Shown: positions 48,256 through 58,150, counted from the stretch's first letter. The stretch: 64,000 bases of DNA from Pararhizobium gei (GCF_029223885.1 NZ_CP119409.1:2196001-2260000), one strand, 5' to 3'. The notes: generated by a model from the letters alone, not told the origin. Numbers and translations are program-made.

Positions 48256-50058
48256 ATGAACGAACTGCCAGATCCAGTCCAGCGGGCCTTTCTAGGCGTC
48301 GAGCGCTCGGTCAGCGGCCAGCGCTGGGTGTCGCGCCTCGACCAGGCGGGGCAGAACCGCGCGCTCGCCATCGCCCAGGTCCATGGCTTTTCGGACCTGA
48401 TCGCCCGTGTCCTGGCCGGCCGCAGTGTCACAATGGACGATGCAGTTGCCTTCATGGATCCGACCATCCGTTCGCTGATGCCGGATCCCGACACGCTGAC
48501 GGATTGCACCAAGGCGGCTGATCGACTGGTCCTAGCTATCCGCAGACGGGAAAAGGTGGCGATCTTCGGCGATTATGACGTCGATGGTGCCGCATCCTCG
48601 GCTCTCCTGTACCGGTTTTTGCATCATTTCGGAATTGAAGCGGAAATCTACATTCCGGACAGGATCTTCGAAGGTTACGGGCCTAACCCGGCTGCCATCA
48701 ACCAGTTGATAGACAATGGCGCGCAATTGCTCGTGACCGTCGATTGCGGTTCCACCAGCCACGAATCGCTTGCTGTTGCTGCGGCGCGGGGAGTGGAGGT
48801 GATCGTTGTCGACCACCACCAGGTGAGTGCCGAACTGCCGCCTTGCCTTGCACTGGTCAATCCCAACCGGGAGGACGATCTGTCGGGGCAGGGGCATCTC
48901 TGCGCAGCCGGCGTGGTTTTTCTTGTTCTGGTCAATACCATGCGTCGCCTGCGGGAAAGCGGAGACGCACGCGTCGCCTCCTTCGATCTTCTTGCTCTTC
49001 TCGATCTCGTGGCGCTTGCGACCGTCTGCGACGTCGTCGCCTTGAAGGGCTTGAACAGGGCCTATGTCGTCAAGGGACTGGTTGCAGCGCGGCACATGCA
49101 GAATCCCGGTCTGGCAGCACTGTTTCGCAAAGCCGGTCTGGGCGGACCCGTAACACCCTATCATTTCGGCTTCCTGATCGGGCCGCGCATCAATGCAGGG
49201 GGCCGGATCGGCGACGCAGCGCTCGGGAGCAGATTGCTGACGCTGGACGACGCAAATGCGGCCGATGCAATAGCGGCACGGCTCGATGAACTCAATCGCG
49301 AGCGGCAGGTGATGGAAACCGCCATGCTTGCCGAGGCGGAAGCCGAAGCGCTTGCGGAATATGGCACCGGCGAGGCCGCCTCGATCATCGTCACGGCGCA
49401 CGAAAACTGGCATCCCGGAATTGTCGGCCTGCTTGCAGCGCGCCTGAAGGAGAAGTTTCGCCGGCCGGCCTTTGCGATCGCTTTCGATCCCAATGGCAAA
49501 GGGACGGGCTCGGGCCGGTCGATCAGCGGTTTCGACATCGGCCGCGTCGTCCGTGCCGCCGTGGAAAATGGCCTGCTTCTCAAGGGCGGCGGCCACGCGA
49601 TGGCGGCAGGTCTGACCGTCGAGCGCGCCAATCTTGGCCGCCTGAGACATTTCTTCGAAGAGCGGGCTCAAACCGCAATCAAGGATCTTGTCTCCACCGA
49701 AACATTGAAGATCGACGCCGCGCTTGGAGCGTCCGCCGCCAATCTGGCGCTCGTTGATCAATTGGAGCAGGCTGGACCCTACGGCGCCGGCCATCCACAG
49801 CCGATCTTCGCGCTGCCGGCGCACCGCATCCGCGACACGCGCCAGGTCGGCACCAGTCATATCAAAGTAACCCTTGAGGGACAGGATGGATCACGAATAG
49901 ACGGAATGGCCTTCCGCGCGTTTGAAACGCCTCTTGGCGACCTCCTGCTTTCGGCGCGTGGCATGACCATCCATGTGGCCGCCTCGATCTCAGCGGATAT
50001 GTGGCAGGGAACCAGACGTGTCCAGCTTCGCATCATCGATGCTGCAAAGGCTTTTTAA
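48256..50058 (+). CDS. recJ: Single-stranded-DNA-specific exonuclease RecJ
   Basis: 600 residues of the DHH family. It degrades single-stranded DNA 5' to 3' in recombination and mismatch repair. Motif I is GDYDVDGAASS (D106-Y-D108-x-D110), motif III is DHH at 186-188 (VVDHHQ), and the DHHA1 part has SGRSISGFDIG and KGGGHAMAAG. GGGAATGG precedes ATG 48256. It is followed by the tRNA-Glu pair on the other strand. Confidence 0.97.
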   Translation: MNELPDPVQRAFLGVERSVSGQRWVSRLDQAGQNRALAIAQVHGFSDLIARVLAGRSVTMDDAVAFMDPTIRSLMPDPDTLTDCTKAADRLVLAIRRREKVAIFGDYDVDGAASSALLYRFLHHFGIEAEIYIPDRIFEGYGPNPAAINQLIDNGAQLLVTVDCGSTSHESLAVAAARGVEVIVVDHHQVSAELPPCLALVNPNREDDLSGQGHLCAAGVVFLVLVNTMRRLRESGDARVASFDLLALLDLVALATVCDVVALKGLNRAYVVKGLVAARHMQNPGLAALFRKAGLGGPVTPYHFGFLIGPRINAGGRIGDAALGSRLLTLDDANAADAIAARLDELNRERQVMETAMLAEAEAEALAEYGTGEAASIIVTAHENWHPGIVGLLAARLKEKFRRPAFAIAFDPNGKGTGSGRSISGFDIGRVVRAAVENGLLLKGGGHAMAAGLTVERANLGRLRHFFEERAQTAIKDLVSTETLKIDAALGASAANLALVDQLEQAGPYGAGHPQPIFALPAHRIRDTRQVGTSHIKVTLEGQDGSRIDGMAFRAFETPLGDLLLSARGMTIHVAASISADMWQGTRRVQLRIIDAAKAF

Positions 50059-50102
50059 AAGAGTGCAGGGCCGTCTTTTGAGAAATGTTGAGAGGCTGAA
50101 CC

Positions 50103-50177
50103 TGGTACGCCCTAGGGGAGTCGAACCCCTCTTCCCAGAATGAAAATCTGGTGTCCTAACCGATAGACGAAGGGCGC
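50103..50177 (-). tRNA. tRNA-Glu (anticodon UUC), copy nearer recJ
   Basis: 75 bases including encoded CCA. Minus strand: acceptor GCGCCCT with AGGGCGT, D arm TCGGTTAGGA, anticodon stem CCAGA/TCTGG with anticodon TTC in TTTTCAT, T arm with GGTTCGACTCC. It is identical base for base to the copy at 50361-50435. It has its own promoter 14 bases upstream. Confidence 0.97.
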
Positions 50178-50190
50178 ATCAGGTGGCTGT

Positions 50191-50219
50191 CTTATAGTCA
50201 GGGGCCTTGCAGGCCGCAA
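50191..50219 (-). promoter_or_regulatory. Promoter of the tRNA-Glu gene nearer recJ
   Basis: Minus strand: -35 TTGCGG (50214-50219), 17-base spacer, -10 TATAAG (50191-50196). The same boxes with the same spacing precede the second tRNA-Glu. Confidence 0.75.
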
Positions 50220-50360
50220 GCGCCAATCTGCATTTTTTTGAAGTTTTCTGTAATAAAATCAGTATTGAAAAACACCGATTTGCTTACCCGGATAAGGCAG
50301 TGACGCCCGCGTCATTCACGCCGACAGCAACGGTCTTCAATTTCAAAGGGAGGTTCACAA

Positions 50361-50435
50361 TGGTACGCCCTAGGGGAGTCGAACCCCTCTTCCCAGAATG
50401 AAAATCTGGTGTCCTAACCGATAGACGAAGGGCGC
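50361..50435 (-). tRNA. tRNA-Glu (anticodon UUC), second copy
   Basis: Identical in all 75 bases to the copy 258 bases away. The tRNA bodies and the promoter block are duplicated, while most of the spacer is not. It lies upstream in transcription order, so a read-through transcript could contain both. Confidence 0.97.
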
Positions 50436-50452
50436 AGCAGTTGTGTGGGCGT

Positions 50453-50481
50453 CTTATAGTCAGGGGTTCTGAATACCGCAA
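50453..50481 (-). promoter_or_regulatory. Promoter of the second tRNA-Glu gene
   Basis: Minus strand: -35 TTGCGG (50476-50481), 17-base spacer, -10 TATAAG (50453-50458). The 16 plus-strand bases GTCTTATAGTCAGGGG are shared with the other copy, including the -10 box. Confidence 0.75.
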
Positions 50482-50566
50482 GCGACAAAATTCATTTTCC
50501 TGCAAAAAAATCACACACCGGGGAGATGAATCGATTCGCCCGGAAATATTAATATAAAACAGATGC

Positions 50567-51892
50567 TTATGAATTTTGGCGACGGCGGCAGCGCCAGTTC
50601 CAGTCCCGTTGTGCGCCAGTGTCGATATGAACCGATTCCGTATGGCAATACGTTCCCACGCCACCACGGCCGGGAATGGTTCTGAGATATTCCGACAGCT
50701 CCCATTTGCTGACGCCCTGCACCTGGATATCGGCCGCCTTGCATGCCGTATGAAGAGAAGCGCGCCGGCCGCCGGCCGCTATATTGTGCTTAAGGTCGCG
50801 CAAGCCGGAGGTCACCATGACCTTGCGTCCGTAATGGGTTTCCACAACCTTGAGAAGCTGCAGCAATTCAGGCTGAAAGCACCCTGTCTCGACCTTTTCG
50901 GTCTGCAGCAGGAGGCCACTCGGGGCCAGCCTTGCGAGGCCTGACAGGGAGGCCAATCGTACCTGATCCGTCTCGTCGTCATGGCTGGTGGGTGCATCAT
51001 CCATCGTCGCGAACATGGATGTGGTCTGGACACCGGGCAATTGCGTAAAGCCAAGCGCTGCAATTTTCTGAGGCTTCTGCGACGCTTTTGCAATGATTGT
51101 GCTTTTTGAGGCCTTTGCGAATCGGTCACCGTCGAACGGGCTGTCGTCGTTACGCTTGGCTGCAAACAGCGCCGCAAGCGACTTCGGCTGCTCGCCCACA
51201 TCGCGATTATTGTCTTGCCGAGCTTTGGCCGCACCCCTGGACAGGCCCGCCGTCTCAACGACGTCGACGCCGGTTGGTCCCGCTGCAGCGCGCTGCGCCG
51301 GTTGCTTGGCTTCCGAAGAACCGGGCGGCACGGCTACGACTTTGGAGGCTGCAATACTATCCGATACCCCGCCACTCTCTGCGGTCTGCTGCACCGGGTT
51401 TTCCGCATTCGTCTCATTGTTGGCGCCATCGACAGGGAGGGGTAGGGGCTGCTGCCCGGTCTGGCCGCTGTTGAAGAGGCTGTTCGTCACGGGATTGACG
51501 CCGGTTTGTTGGTGCACGGGCAGGGGATCCGTACTCCCGCCGGTCGCGGATTGTTGCGGTTGAACGCCGCCGCTGGCCGGCCGCGCAGCAAAGATGCTGC
51601 CGGCCGTCGCGTTAAGGCCATTGGTTTCGAGAGGCAGTGATCCCGTCCGATTCTGTCCGGCCGGCGCCATCGCCTGGCCGACGTCCGCGCCCTGCGGCTG
51701 GGGATCGTTGCCGGTCGCCGCCACCTGCTGGTCCTGATAGTTCCCGGGAGCCGACTGTTCGCCATCGCCAGAGGCCACGGCGGGAACCGTCTCCTCCGTC
51801 ACCGCCGCAGCGTCCTTCGCGGTGGAAACGCAGCCGGGTAAAATAAGGGTTGAGAGCGTGAGGGCCGCCGCACAGCCGAAACTGCGGATCAT
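50567..51892 (-). CDS. Lipoprotein with C-terminal M15/DUF882-type peptidase domain
   Basis: 441 residues from ATG 51892. This start gives a compact lipoprotein signal (MIRSFGCAAALTLSTLILPGC, Cys21); ATG 51952 and GTG 52102 are in frame but have no better ribosome site. Residues about 25-310 are low-complexity, rich in Q, P, G and T. The last 110 residues form a YcbK-like M15 domain: VTSGLRDLKHN, SLHTACKAADIQV with the His and Asp metal ligands, and CHTESVHIDTG with the final His. The family cuts peptidoglycan peptides. It is likely anchored to the membrane and reaching into the wall. Confidence 0.82.
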   Translation of the reverse strand: MIRSFGCAAALTLSTLILPGCVSTAKDAAAVTEETVPAVASGDGEQSAPGNYQDQQVAATGNDPQPQGADVGQAMAPAGQNRTGSLPLETNGLNATAGSIFAARPASGGVQPQQSATGGSTDPLPVHQQTGVNPVTNSLFNSGQTGQQPLPLPVDGANNETNAENPVQQTAESGGVSDSIAASKVVAVPPGSSEAKQPAQRAAAGPTGVDVVETAGLSRGAAKARQDNNRDVGEQPKSLAALFAAKRNDDSPFDGDRFAKASKSTIIAKASQKPQKIAALGFTQLPGVQTTSMFATMDDAPTSHDDETDQVRLASLSGLARLAPSGLLLQTEKVETGCFQPELLQLLKVVETHYGRKVMVTSGLRDLKHNIAAGGRRASLHTACKAADIQVQGVSKWELSEYLRTIPGRGGVGTYCHTESVHIDTGAQRDWNWRCRRRQNS

Positions 51893-52240
51893 TCCTGTGT
51901 TTCGCAGAGCATGGTGCAACGTCTTCCCCCAATCAATTGCAGCCCGCGACATGGCTATCGTTACGGCCAATAGCCCGAAACAGCAGAGACTGACCTCAGC
52001 ACAACGCCGCGACGACGTCAGAAAGCTTCTTCCTGGCTGACCCTGCGCAGATGCAGGACAGTTGCCTCTGTATCGGAGCCACGTTTCCACGCCCGCCGAC
52101 ACTCTAATATCAGGTACGGCTTTTGTAAATCTTTGCTAACGCTGCCAAAGAGGGCGCTCGTCAGAACGCCCCTTCTTGCAACGCCGCCGGCCTCGGCATT
52201 CTCTCGCCGATGTTTATCGCGCCTGGGAATTGTGCGGGGC

Positions 52241-52681
52241 TTACCAGGAGCCGGTGTTCGGCATCGAGAGCCAGGGCTCCTGCGGCGAAAGGCTTTCGCC
52301 TTTTTGAAGAATTTCGATCGAAATGCCGTCGGGAGAACGTACGAAAGCCATATGGCCGTCACGTGGGGGACGGTTGATCGTCACGCCGCTGTCCATGAGC
52401 TTTTGGCAGGTCGCGTAGATGTCATCGACCTCGTAGGCGAGGTGTCCAAAATTGCGCCCGCCGGCATAATCTTCGGTATCCCAGTTGTACGTGAGTTCGA
52501 GGCAGGGCGAGAGCTCCGATCTGGCACGGTCGAGATCGCCGGTTGCCGCCAGGAAAACCAGAGTGAAACGGCCCTTCTCATTTTCAATACGGCGGATTTC
52601 CACAAGCCCGAAGATCGTGCTCCAGAAATGCAACGCGGCGTCGAGATCTTTGACGCGAACCATCGTGTGCAGATAACGCAT
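52241..52681 (-). CDS. gloA: Lactoylglutathione lyase (glyoxalase I)
   Basis: 146 residues from ATG 52681 (AGGGA eight bases upstream). It isomerises the methylglyoxal-glutathione adduct to S-lactoylglutathione. The four metal ligands of the two beta-alpha-beta modules are present: H5, E62 (LELTYNW), H80 (FGHLAYEV) and E123 (GISIEILQ). It is divergent from the cold-shock gene and is not in an operon. Confidence 0.95.
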   Translation of the reverse strand: MRYLHTMVRVKDLDAALHFWSTIFGLVEIRRIENEKGRFTLVFLAATGDLDRARSELSPCLELTYNWDTEDYAGGRNFGHLAYEVDDIYATCQKLMDSGVTINRPPRDGHMAFVRSPDGISIEILQKGESLSPQEPWLSMPNTGSW

Positions 52682-52877
52682 TGTAATGTCCCTGTTTTGC
52701 AAAATACCGGGCTATATGTAGCCGACAGCCAGCCTGAGGCAAGGCTCGAATGCCAGTTTGACATCGTGGCAAAATACATCCGGGGGCTTGCACAATCGTG
52801 GCGGTCCGATGTTATTCTGGCCAGCAAGAATCAGTTAACCGTAATAGTGTGACGCGTAATCGAGGGGCTGGCGGATA

Positions 52878-53456
52878 ATGGCGGACAGAATTTTACCCAA
52901 GGGCGTCACGCCGGACGACGACTTTATCAATGATGCGCTTGATCTGATCGAGATTACCGGCGTCATTAAATGGTTCGATGTCGCCAAGGGCTTCGGTTTC
53001 ATCGTGCCCGACAACGGCATGCAGGATATTCTGGTTCACGTCACCTGCCTGCGCCGCGACGGTTATCAGACCGTTCTTGAAGGCGCCCGCGTTGTCGCGC
53101 TCATCCAGAAACGCGACCGGGGCTACCAGGCCTTCCGGATTCTGTCGATGGATCAATCGACCGCGGTCCACCCGTCCCAGTTGCCGCCCGTCAAGACCCA
53201 TGTTCAGGTCACGCCCACAAGCGGACTGGAGCGGGTCCTGGTGAAGTGGTTCAACCGAACGAAGGGGTTTGGTTTCCTTACACGCGGGGACGGTACAGAA
53301 GATATCTTCATCCATATGGAAACGCTTCGTCGATTTGGTCTGACAGAGTTGCGTCCGGGCCAGACGGTGCTCGTTCGCTTCGGCGACGGGGACAAGGGGC
53401 TGATGGCAGCCGAAATTCATCCCGATATTCCTTCGCCGGCGGGCAGGGCTCATTGA
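52878..53456 (+). CDS. Double cold-shock-domain protein
   Basis: 192 residues with two cold-shock domains: about 28-95 (GVIKWFDVAKGFGFIVP, then DILVHVTCL) and about 118-185 (VLVKWFNRTKGFGFLTR, then DIFIHMETL). Both carry the RNP1 KGFGF and RNP2-like motifs that bind single-stranded nucleic acid. Two-domain CSPs of this size are common in alphaproteobacteria. The stop overlaps the next start (TGATG), so the DUF192 gene is coupled to it. Confidence 0.93.
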   Translation: MADRILPKGVTPDDDFINDALDLIEITGVIKWFDVAKGFGFIVPDNGMQDILVHVTCLRRDGYQTVLEGARVVALIQKRDRGYQAFRILSMDQSTAVHPSQLPPVKTHVQVTPTSGLERVLVKWFNRTKGFGFLTRGDGTEDIFIHMETLRRFGLTELRPGQTVLVRFGDGDKGLMAAEIHPDIPSPAGRAH

Positions 53457-53947
53457 TGATGGCCTTGCGCCACGTCTGTCGTCTGCAGATATCAAGCGCC
53501 CTTGCGGCGCTTTTTTTCTATCTGTTCGCCCCCGGGGTCTTTGCCGCAGAGGTCACCTTTGAAAAGGCTCCTCTGGAGATCGTCACGGCCAGCGGCGAGA
53601 TCCATCGCTTTACAGTCGAACTGGCGCTCGACAATGAACAGCGTGCGCAGGGATTGATGAACCGCCGCCATATGCCACGCGACGGCGGCATGTTCTTCGA
53701 TTTCGGTATGACGCGCCGGGTCATGATGTGGATGAAGAACACCTATCTGCCCTTGGACATGCTGTTCATCGCGCGTGACGGCAAGGTTGAGACGATTCGT
53801 GAAAATGCCGTCCCGCTATCAGAAGCGATCATCGATTCCAAAGTGCCGGTGGCCTATGTGCTGGAACTCAACGCCGGCACCGTCAGCCGGCTTGGCCTGG
53901 CCCCTGGCGACATCATGGATACGGCTGCGATCTCCAAGGCGAGATGA
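53456..53947 (+). CDS. DUF192-family exported protein
   Basis: 163 residues. A signal peptide (cleavage likely after VFA, residue 30) is followed by a 130-residue DUF192 domain with VELALDNEQRAQGLMNRRHM, MWMKNTYLPLDMLFI and LELNAGTVSRLGLAPGD. Predicted periplasmic; no function is established. ATG 53456 overlaps the cold-shock stop by one base; ATG 53459 is equally placed. tRNA-Pro follows 82 bases later. Confidence 0.9.
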   Translation: MMALRHVCRLQISSALAALFFYLFAPGVFAAEVTFEKAPLEIVTASGEIHRFTVELALDNEQRAQGLMNRRHMPRDGGMFFDFGMTRRVMMWMKNTYLPLDMLFIARDGKVETIRENAVPLSEAIIDSKVPVAYVLELNAGTVSRLGLAPGDIMDTAAISKAR

Positions 53948-54029
53948 AGGCACGGACGTATGCCGATTATTGTAATTAGCTGTTGCAGGGGCCGGCCCAA
54001 GCGTGTATCTCCGCGGCATCGGCAGGTCA

Positions 54030-54106
<77 letters not shown>

Positions 54107-54299
54107 TTCTTCTTGAATGGACAGCACCTTGACTGTCGATGTATTCCGCTCACAGTGATGGCGCTTCTCGCTTTAGACTTTATCAAAAATCATCGGTGAT
54201 GTGCGAAAGCCATTTCGTTTTCGTCGGTTCTGCGCTATGGCATGCGCATGCGTGGCGAAACAGATCGTTGCGCCGGAACAATGGGAGATCGCTGCAAAA

Positions 54300-54605
54300 A
54301 TGTCCGCAAAAATCTATCGGCCTGCAAAAACGGCGATGCAATCCGGCAAGGCCAAGACGCAGTTCTGGATTCTTGAGTTCGATGCGGAGCATGCGCGCAC
54401 GATCGATCCGATGATGGGTTACACCAGCTCAGCCGATACCCGCCAGCAGGTTAGGCTGACTTTCGATACTGCGGAGCAGGCGGTCGCCTACGCGCAAACG
54501 AACGGCATAGAATACCGTGTCATCGCTCCCAAAGAGCCGACACGCAAAAATGTGTCCTATAGCGATAATTTTCGCTTCACCCGCTCGCAGCCCTGGACGC
54601 ATTGA
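54300..54605 (+). CDS. NDUFS4-like ETC complex I subunit
   Basis: 101 residues from ATG 54300 (GGGAGA upstream); longer in-frame starts give unlikely sequence. It begins MSAKIYRPAKTAMQSGKAKT and has WILEFD, DPMMGYTSSADTRQQVRLTF and the end NFRFTRSQPWTH, which is the pattern of the 18-kDa (NDUFS4) accessory subunit of NADH dehydrogenase. It sits on the peripheral arm of complex I. The gene stands between tRNA-Pro and tRNA-Arg, away from the nuo operon, as usual in alphaproteobacteria. Confidence 0.92.
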   Translation: MSAKIYRPAKTAMQSGKAKTQFWILEFDAEHARTIDPMMGYTSSADTRQQVRLTFDTAEQAVAYAQTNGIEYRVIAPKEPTRKNVSYSDNFRFTRSQPWTH

Positions 54606-54616
54606 CGATAAAAAGA

Positions 54617-54636
54617 CCGGAAAGGACGCTTTCCGG
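54617..54636 (+). other. Hairpin between the NDUFS4-like gene and tRNA-Arg
   Basis: An 8-bp perfect stem (54617-54624 with 54629-54636) with a 4-base loop ends three bases before tRNA-Arg. There is no T-run, so it is more likely an mRNA 3' end or tRNA processing element than a terminator. Confidence 0.5.
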
Positions 54637-54639
54637 CAT

Positions 54640-54716
<77 letters not shown>

Positions 54717-54960
54717 ATCGCCATGCAACGGTTGATATTCACCAAGAATTCCAGGTTCCAGCCTGACCGTATGGTGATCCACGGTAGACGAAATCCATTA
54801 TGTCTGGCACAAGCGCTGCGGACGCGACTGCCGTTAAAGTTAGAACGGGGTCGGGCAACCGATTGACGTCACGTTGCTGCCACGAGATTACGTCGGCCGT
54901 CCTTTTACTCAATTTGAAAGCTGACCGCTGCCGCAATACATGCGGCCCTCTGAAGATCTG

Positions 54961-55110
54961 TTATAGAACGAAAAGGCCAATCAGCGCCGCGATCGGGACG
55001 GGAACGCCGACCAGCCAGATGAGCAATTCGCGCATCATGAATTGGCGATAGTCGCTCTCTTCTGCCTGGCGGCGAGCGATCATTTCTGTCTCGATGCTTC
55101 GCGTTGACAT
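54961..55110 (-). CDS. 49-residue single-span membrane protein
   Basis: The minus-strand frame from ATG 55110 encodes 49 residues: a charged N-terminal half (MSTRSIETEMIARRQAEESD) and a membrane helix (LLIWLVGVPVPIAALIGLFV) reaching the C-terminus. A perfect AGGAGG lies 5 bases before the ATG. No family is recognised. It is alone between tRNA-Arg and purC. The ribosome site and the clean charged-then-hydrophobic design make it a credible gene despite its size. Confidence 0.7.
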   Translation of the reverse strand: MSTRSIETEMIARRQAEESDYRQFMMRELLIWLVGVPVPIAALIGLFVL

Positions 55111-55579
55111 AACGCCTCCTGCACGGGCGACACACCGGCGCAGATGAACTGGGCGGTGGACGCTTGGTGGAACCGTCCGTCAACGCACGTTCTTCGGTTT
55201 CGTTCCGTCATGTCCGATATCACGTCCGAAACGCCGTTTGGGCCGGCTAACATTCACGCTCAAGCCAGATAAACTGGGGTTTGCAACATCTTCGAGATAG
55301 CGGGTGTGTTCCATAATCCATCTTATCTGATCTCTGGATGTAGCCGGATGGGCTTAGGGATTAAGGAAGATGCAGATGCAATGGAACTTACCTGCTTCCA
55401 TCTCGATCTGGCCGAAGGTGCAAGGTGAAGGCCGTTTCGCCTTTCGGCACCGTCCGGTAACGTCATCCCAACAGCGGTCCTGCGCGATCGCACTCTATCG
55501 CGGATCAATGCCGGCTTGACCTCCTTCAGACTGAGCCCTAATCGGTCACAGTGTCCAACTGTCACCGAAGGCCTGCCCC
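55111..55579. other. 469-bp region upstream of purC
   Basis: No convincing gene. A 44-codon minus-strand frame (55180-55314) lacks a good ribosome binding site. The right half probably carries the purC promoter. I see no purine riboswitch-like fold. Confidence 0.5.
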
Positions 55580-56533
55580 ATGAGCGATCTGCGCATTCTC
55601 CCCGATGCTTTCATTCCCGAGTTGCCGGGACGCTACAAGGGCAAGGTTCGCGAGAACTACGACCTTGCGGACGGACGGCGCATCATCATCTCAACGGACC
55701 GGCTGAGCGCTTTCGATGTGATCCTCACCTCGGTCCCGTTCAAGGGACAGGTTCTGACGCAGACGGCGCGCTACTGGTTCGAGGAAACTGCCGATATCTG
55801 CCCCAACCATGTGCTTGAATATCCCGACCCGAACGTCGTTATTGGCACGCGGCTGGACATCCTGCCGGTCGAAATCGTCGTGCGGGGCTATCTCGCGGGA
55901 ACGACCGGCACATCGGTGCTGACCAAATACAGAAATGGCGAGCGCGACATGTACGGCATCCGTTTGCCGGATGGTCTGAAGGACAACGAAAAGCTCCCGC
56001 AATCGATCATCACGCCGACGAGCAAGGCCTTTGACGGCGGTCATGACGAACCGCTCTCGACGGATGAGATCCTGTCACAGAAACTTTTGACAGCCGATCA
56101 ATGTGATACGGTATCGCATTATGCACTGGCACTCTTTGCGCGTGGCCAAGCGCGCGCTGCGGAGAACGGCCTTATTCTCGTCGATACCAAATATGAATTC
56201 GGCACGGACAAGGACGGCCGGATCGTGCTTGCGGATGAAATCCATACGCCCGACAGTAGCCGTTACTGGATTGCCGACAGCTACGAGGAGAGCTTTGCCG
56301 CAGGTACACGTCCGAAAAGCTTCGACAAGGATTTCGTCCGCGCCTGGGTGACCGAACGCTGCGACCCTTACAAGGAGCCGATCCCTGAAATTCCCCTCGC
56401 ACTGATCGAGCAGACATCGAAAGTCTATATCGAGGCTTTCGAACGAATTACCGGTCAGCACTTCCTCGCCGATCTCTCCGGCGAGACGGTGCTGGATCGC
56501 ATCCGGAACAATCTAAAGCCTTATTTCAGCTAA
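55580..56533 (+). CDS. purC: Phosphoribosylaminoimidazole-succinocarboxamide synthase
   Basis: 317 residues; joins CAIR and aspartate in purine synthesis. The long form, resembling the yeast-type enzyme rather than the 237-residue E. coli one. GKVRENYDL binds [15 protein letters not shown] and VRGYLAGT are signatures, and LVDTKYEFG and [12 protein letters not shown] are catalytic segments. Rhizobia often have a second, shorter purC near purS/purQ; this is not that locus. Its 3' end overlaps the convergent MBL gene by 8 bases. Confidence 0.95.
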   Translation: MSDLRILPDAFIPELPGRYKGKVRENYDLADGRRIIISTDRLSAFDVILTSVPFKGQVLTQTARYWFEETADICPNHVLEYPDPNVVIGTRLDILPVEIVVRGYLAGTTGTSVLTKYRNGERDMYGIRLPDGLKDNEKLPQSIITPTSKAFDGGHDEPLSTDEILSQKLLTADQCDTVSHYALALFARGQARAAENGLILVDTKYEFGTDKDGRIVLADEIHTPDSSRYWIADSYEESFAAGTRPKSFDKDFVRAWVTERCDPYKEPIPEIPLALIEQTSKVYIEAFERITGQHFLADLSGETVLDRIRNNLKPYFS

Positions 56534-57359
56534 TTCCGCCGGTCTCGCCGGTCACATCGAATTCCAGCCGCATGCCGTCGAAAGCCGGCTCAACGTGATC
56601 CGGTGTCTCACGCATGACGGTGTCATAGTCGAGCGGTATGTGCATATGGGTGAGAACGGCGCGCTTGGGCGCGAACCGTTCGATCCAGCCGAGCGATTGC
56701 TCGACGGACAGGTGGCTGGGGTGGAACCTGTATTGCAGCGTGTCGATCACCAGCGCATCAAGGCCCGAAAGCATGCCCACGGTTTTCTCGGGAAAGTCGC
56801 TGACATCGCTGCAGTAGGCAAAATCACCGATGCGGAAACCCAGTGAGACAATATCGCCATGCCGCTGGAGCAACGGCTGGAACGGGATCGCGCCACCCTC
56901 GCCCACGACAGCGAACGGCGCAAGGGACGGATTGATCAACCGGGCTTCCACGATTGGCGGATAGCTGCTGCCGGGCGGCGTTTCGAGGCAGTAGCGAAAG
57001 CCATCGCGAATACGCTCCATCGTTGCCGTATCGGCCCAGATTGGCATCCGCCTGCCGGAATACTGAACATAACCCCTGAGATCGTCGATGCCGTGAATAT
57101 GATCGGCATGGGCATGGGTATACACGGCAGCATCGAGATGCCGAACGCCCGCGGCAATCATGTGGGTGCGAAAATCCGGTCCGGTGTCGATAACCACGCA
57201 GGTTGTGCCATCCGGCCCCGTCTGCTCTACGAGCAAAGACGCCCGTGTGCGGCGGTTCCTGGGGTTTGTTGGGTCACAGGCACCCCAGTCGCCGTTGATG
57301 CGGGGAACACCCGGTGAAGACCCGCAGCCGAGAATGGTGAAGACCCGCCTCACCGTCAC
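56526..57359 (-). CDS. MBL-fold metallo-hydrolase (PhnP/RNase Z-like)
   Basis: 277 residues from GTG 57359, one base after the tatD stop, with GAGG seven bases upstream. Metal motif [15 protein letters not shown], then SDVSDFPE and the C-terminal [10 protein letters not shown]. Sequence [21 protein letters not shown] is typical of the group of PhnP-like phosphodiesterases found beside tatD and metG. Substrate is unknown. Longer in-frame starts lie inside tatD. It is the last gene of the minus-strand run. Confidence 0.88.
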   Translation of the reverse strand: MTVRRVFTILGCGSSPGVPRINGDWGACDPTNPRNRRTRASLLVEQTGPDGTTCVVIDTGPDFRTHMIAAGVRHLDAAVYTHAHADHIHGIDDLRGYVQYSGRRMPIWADTATMERIRDGFRYCLETPPGSSYPPIVEARLINPSLAPFAVVGEGGAIPFQPLLQRHGDIVSLGFRIGDFAYCSDVSDFPEKTVGMLSGLDALVIDTLQYRFHPSHLSVEQSLGWIERFAPKRAVLTHMHIPLDYDTVMRETPDHVEPAFDGMRLEFDVTGETGGIS

Positions 57360-57360
57360 C

Positions 57361-58140
57361 TCAGAGCCTCGGCATTTTGGAAAAAACGCGGAATGCGTTG
57401 TCCGTTGTGATCGCCGCAATCTCGTCCGTCGAGACGCCGATCGTCTGCGCAAGAACCTCGGCCGTGTGGGCGACATAGGCCGGTTCGTTGCGCTTGCCGC
57501 GGAACGGTTTGGGTGCCAGATAGGGCGCGTCCGTCTCGACGATCATGCGCTCGTGCGGCACGGTCTTGGCAATCTCGCGCAATTCCTCCGATTTTGGAAA
57601 TGTCAGGATTCCGGAAAAGGATATGTAGCCGCCAAGTTCGACGCCGACCCGCGCGAGTTCTGGGCCGGAGGAAAAGCAGTGCAGCAGGAAGGGAAAAGCG
57701 CCCTTCCCGGTTTCTTCCGTCAGGATTGCCGCCATGTCCTCATCCGCCGAGCGACTGTGGATCACCAGCGGCAACCCGGTTTCGCGTGCCGCTGCAATGT
57801 GGCACCGCAGCCCGATCGCCTGTGCGTCGCGCGGCGCATTGTCATAGAAATAGTCGAGCCCGGCCTCGCCGATCGCCACGACTTTCGGATGCGCCGAAAG
57901 ACGGACCAGATCCGCGGTTTCGACATCGAGTTCCTCGTCGGCATTGTGCGGATGGGTGCCGACCGAGCAGAAGACGTTGGCATAGGTTTCGGCTATGCCG
58001 AGGATGGCGTCGAATTTCTTCACCCGCGTCGAGATGGTGATCATCTGCGCGACGCCAGCACACCGCGCACGCTCGACGATCGCGTCGCGCTCAGCCTCGA
58101 AGTCCGGAAAATCCAGATGGCAATGGGTGTCGATCAGCAT
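57361..58140 (-). CDS. TatD-family metal-dependent DNase
   Basis: 259 residues from ATG 58140, the position at which the family motif LIDTHCHLDFPDF begins. Further metal ligands are in IGEAGLDYFYDNAP (Glu), LPLVIHSRSAD (His), FLLHCFSSG (His) and VETDAPYLAP (Asp). The family trims DNA 3' ends; the cellular role is not firm. It lies 10 bases after metG, a common pairing in bacteria. Confidence 0.93.
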   Translation of the reverse strand: MLIDTHCHLDFPDFEAERDAIVERARCAGVAQMITISTRVKKFDAILGIAETYANVFCSVGTHPHNADEELDVETADLVRLSAHPKVVAIGEAGLDYFYDNAPRDAQAIGLRCHIAAARETGLPLVIHSRSADEDMAAILTEETGKGAFPFLLHCFSSGPELARVGVELGGYISFSGILTFPKSEELREIAKTVPHERMIVETDAPYLAPKPFRGKRNEPAYVAHTAEVLAQTIGVSTDEIAAITTDNAFRVFSKMPRL

Positions 58141-58150
58141 TCCCTGTCCT

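Noticed and set aside
50103..50481. tRNA-Glu repeats as att sites of an integrated element
   Set aside because: They are full tRNA genes with promoters only 258 bases apart, with no integrase or foreign DNA between or beside them.
55180..55314. A 44-codon minus-strand frame upstream of purC
   Set aside because: It has no convincing Shine-Dalgarno and no clear domain; kept only as a possibility.
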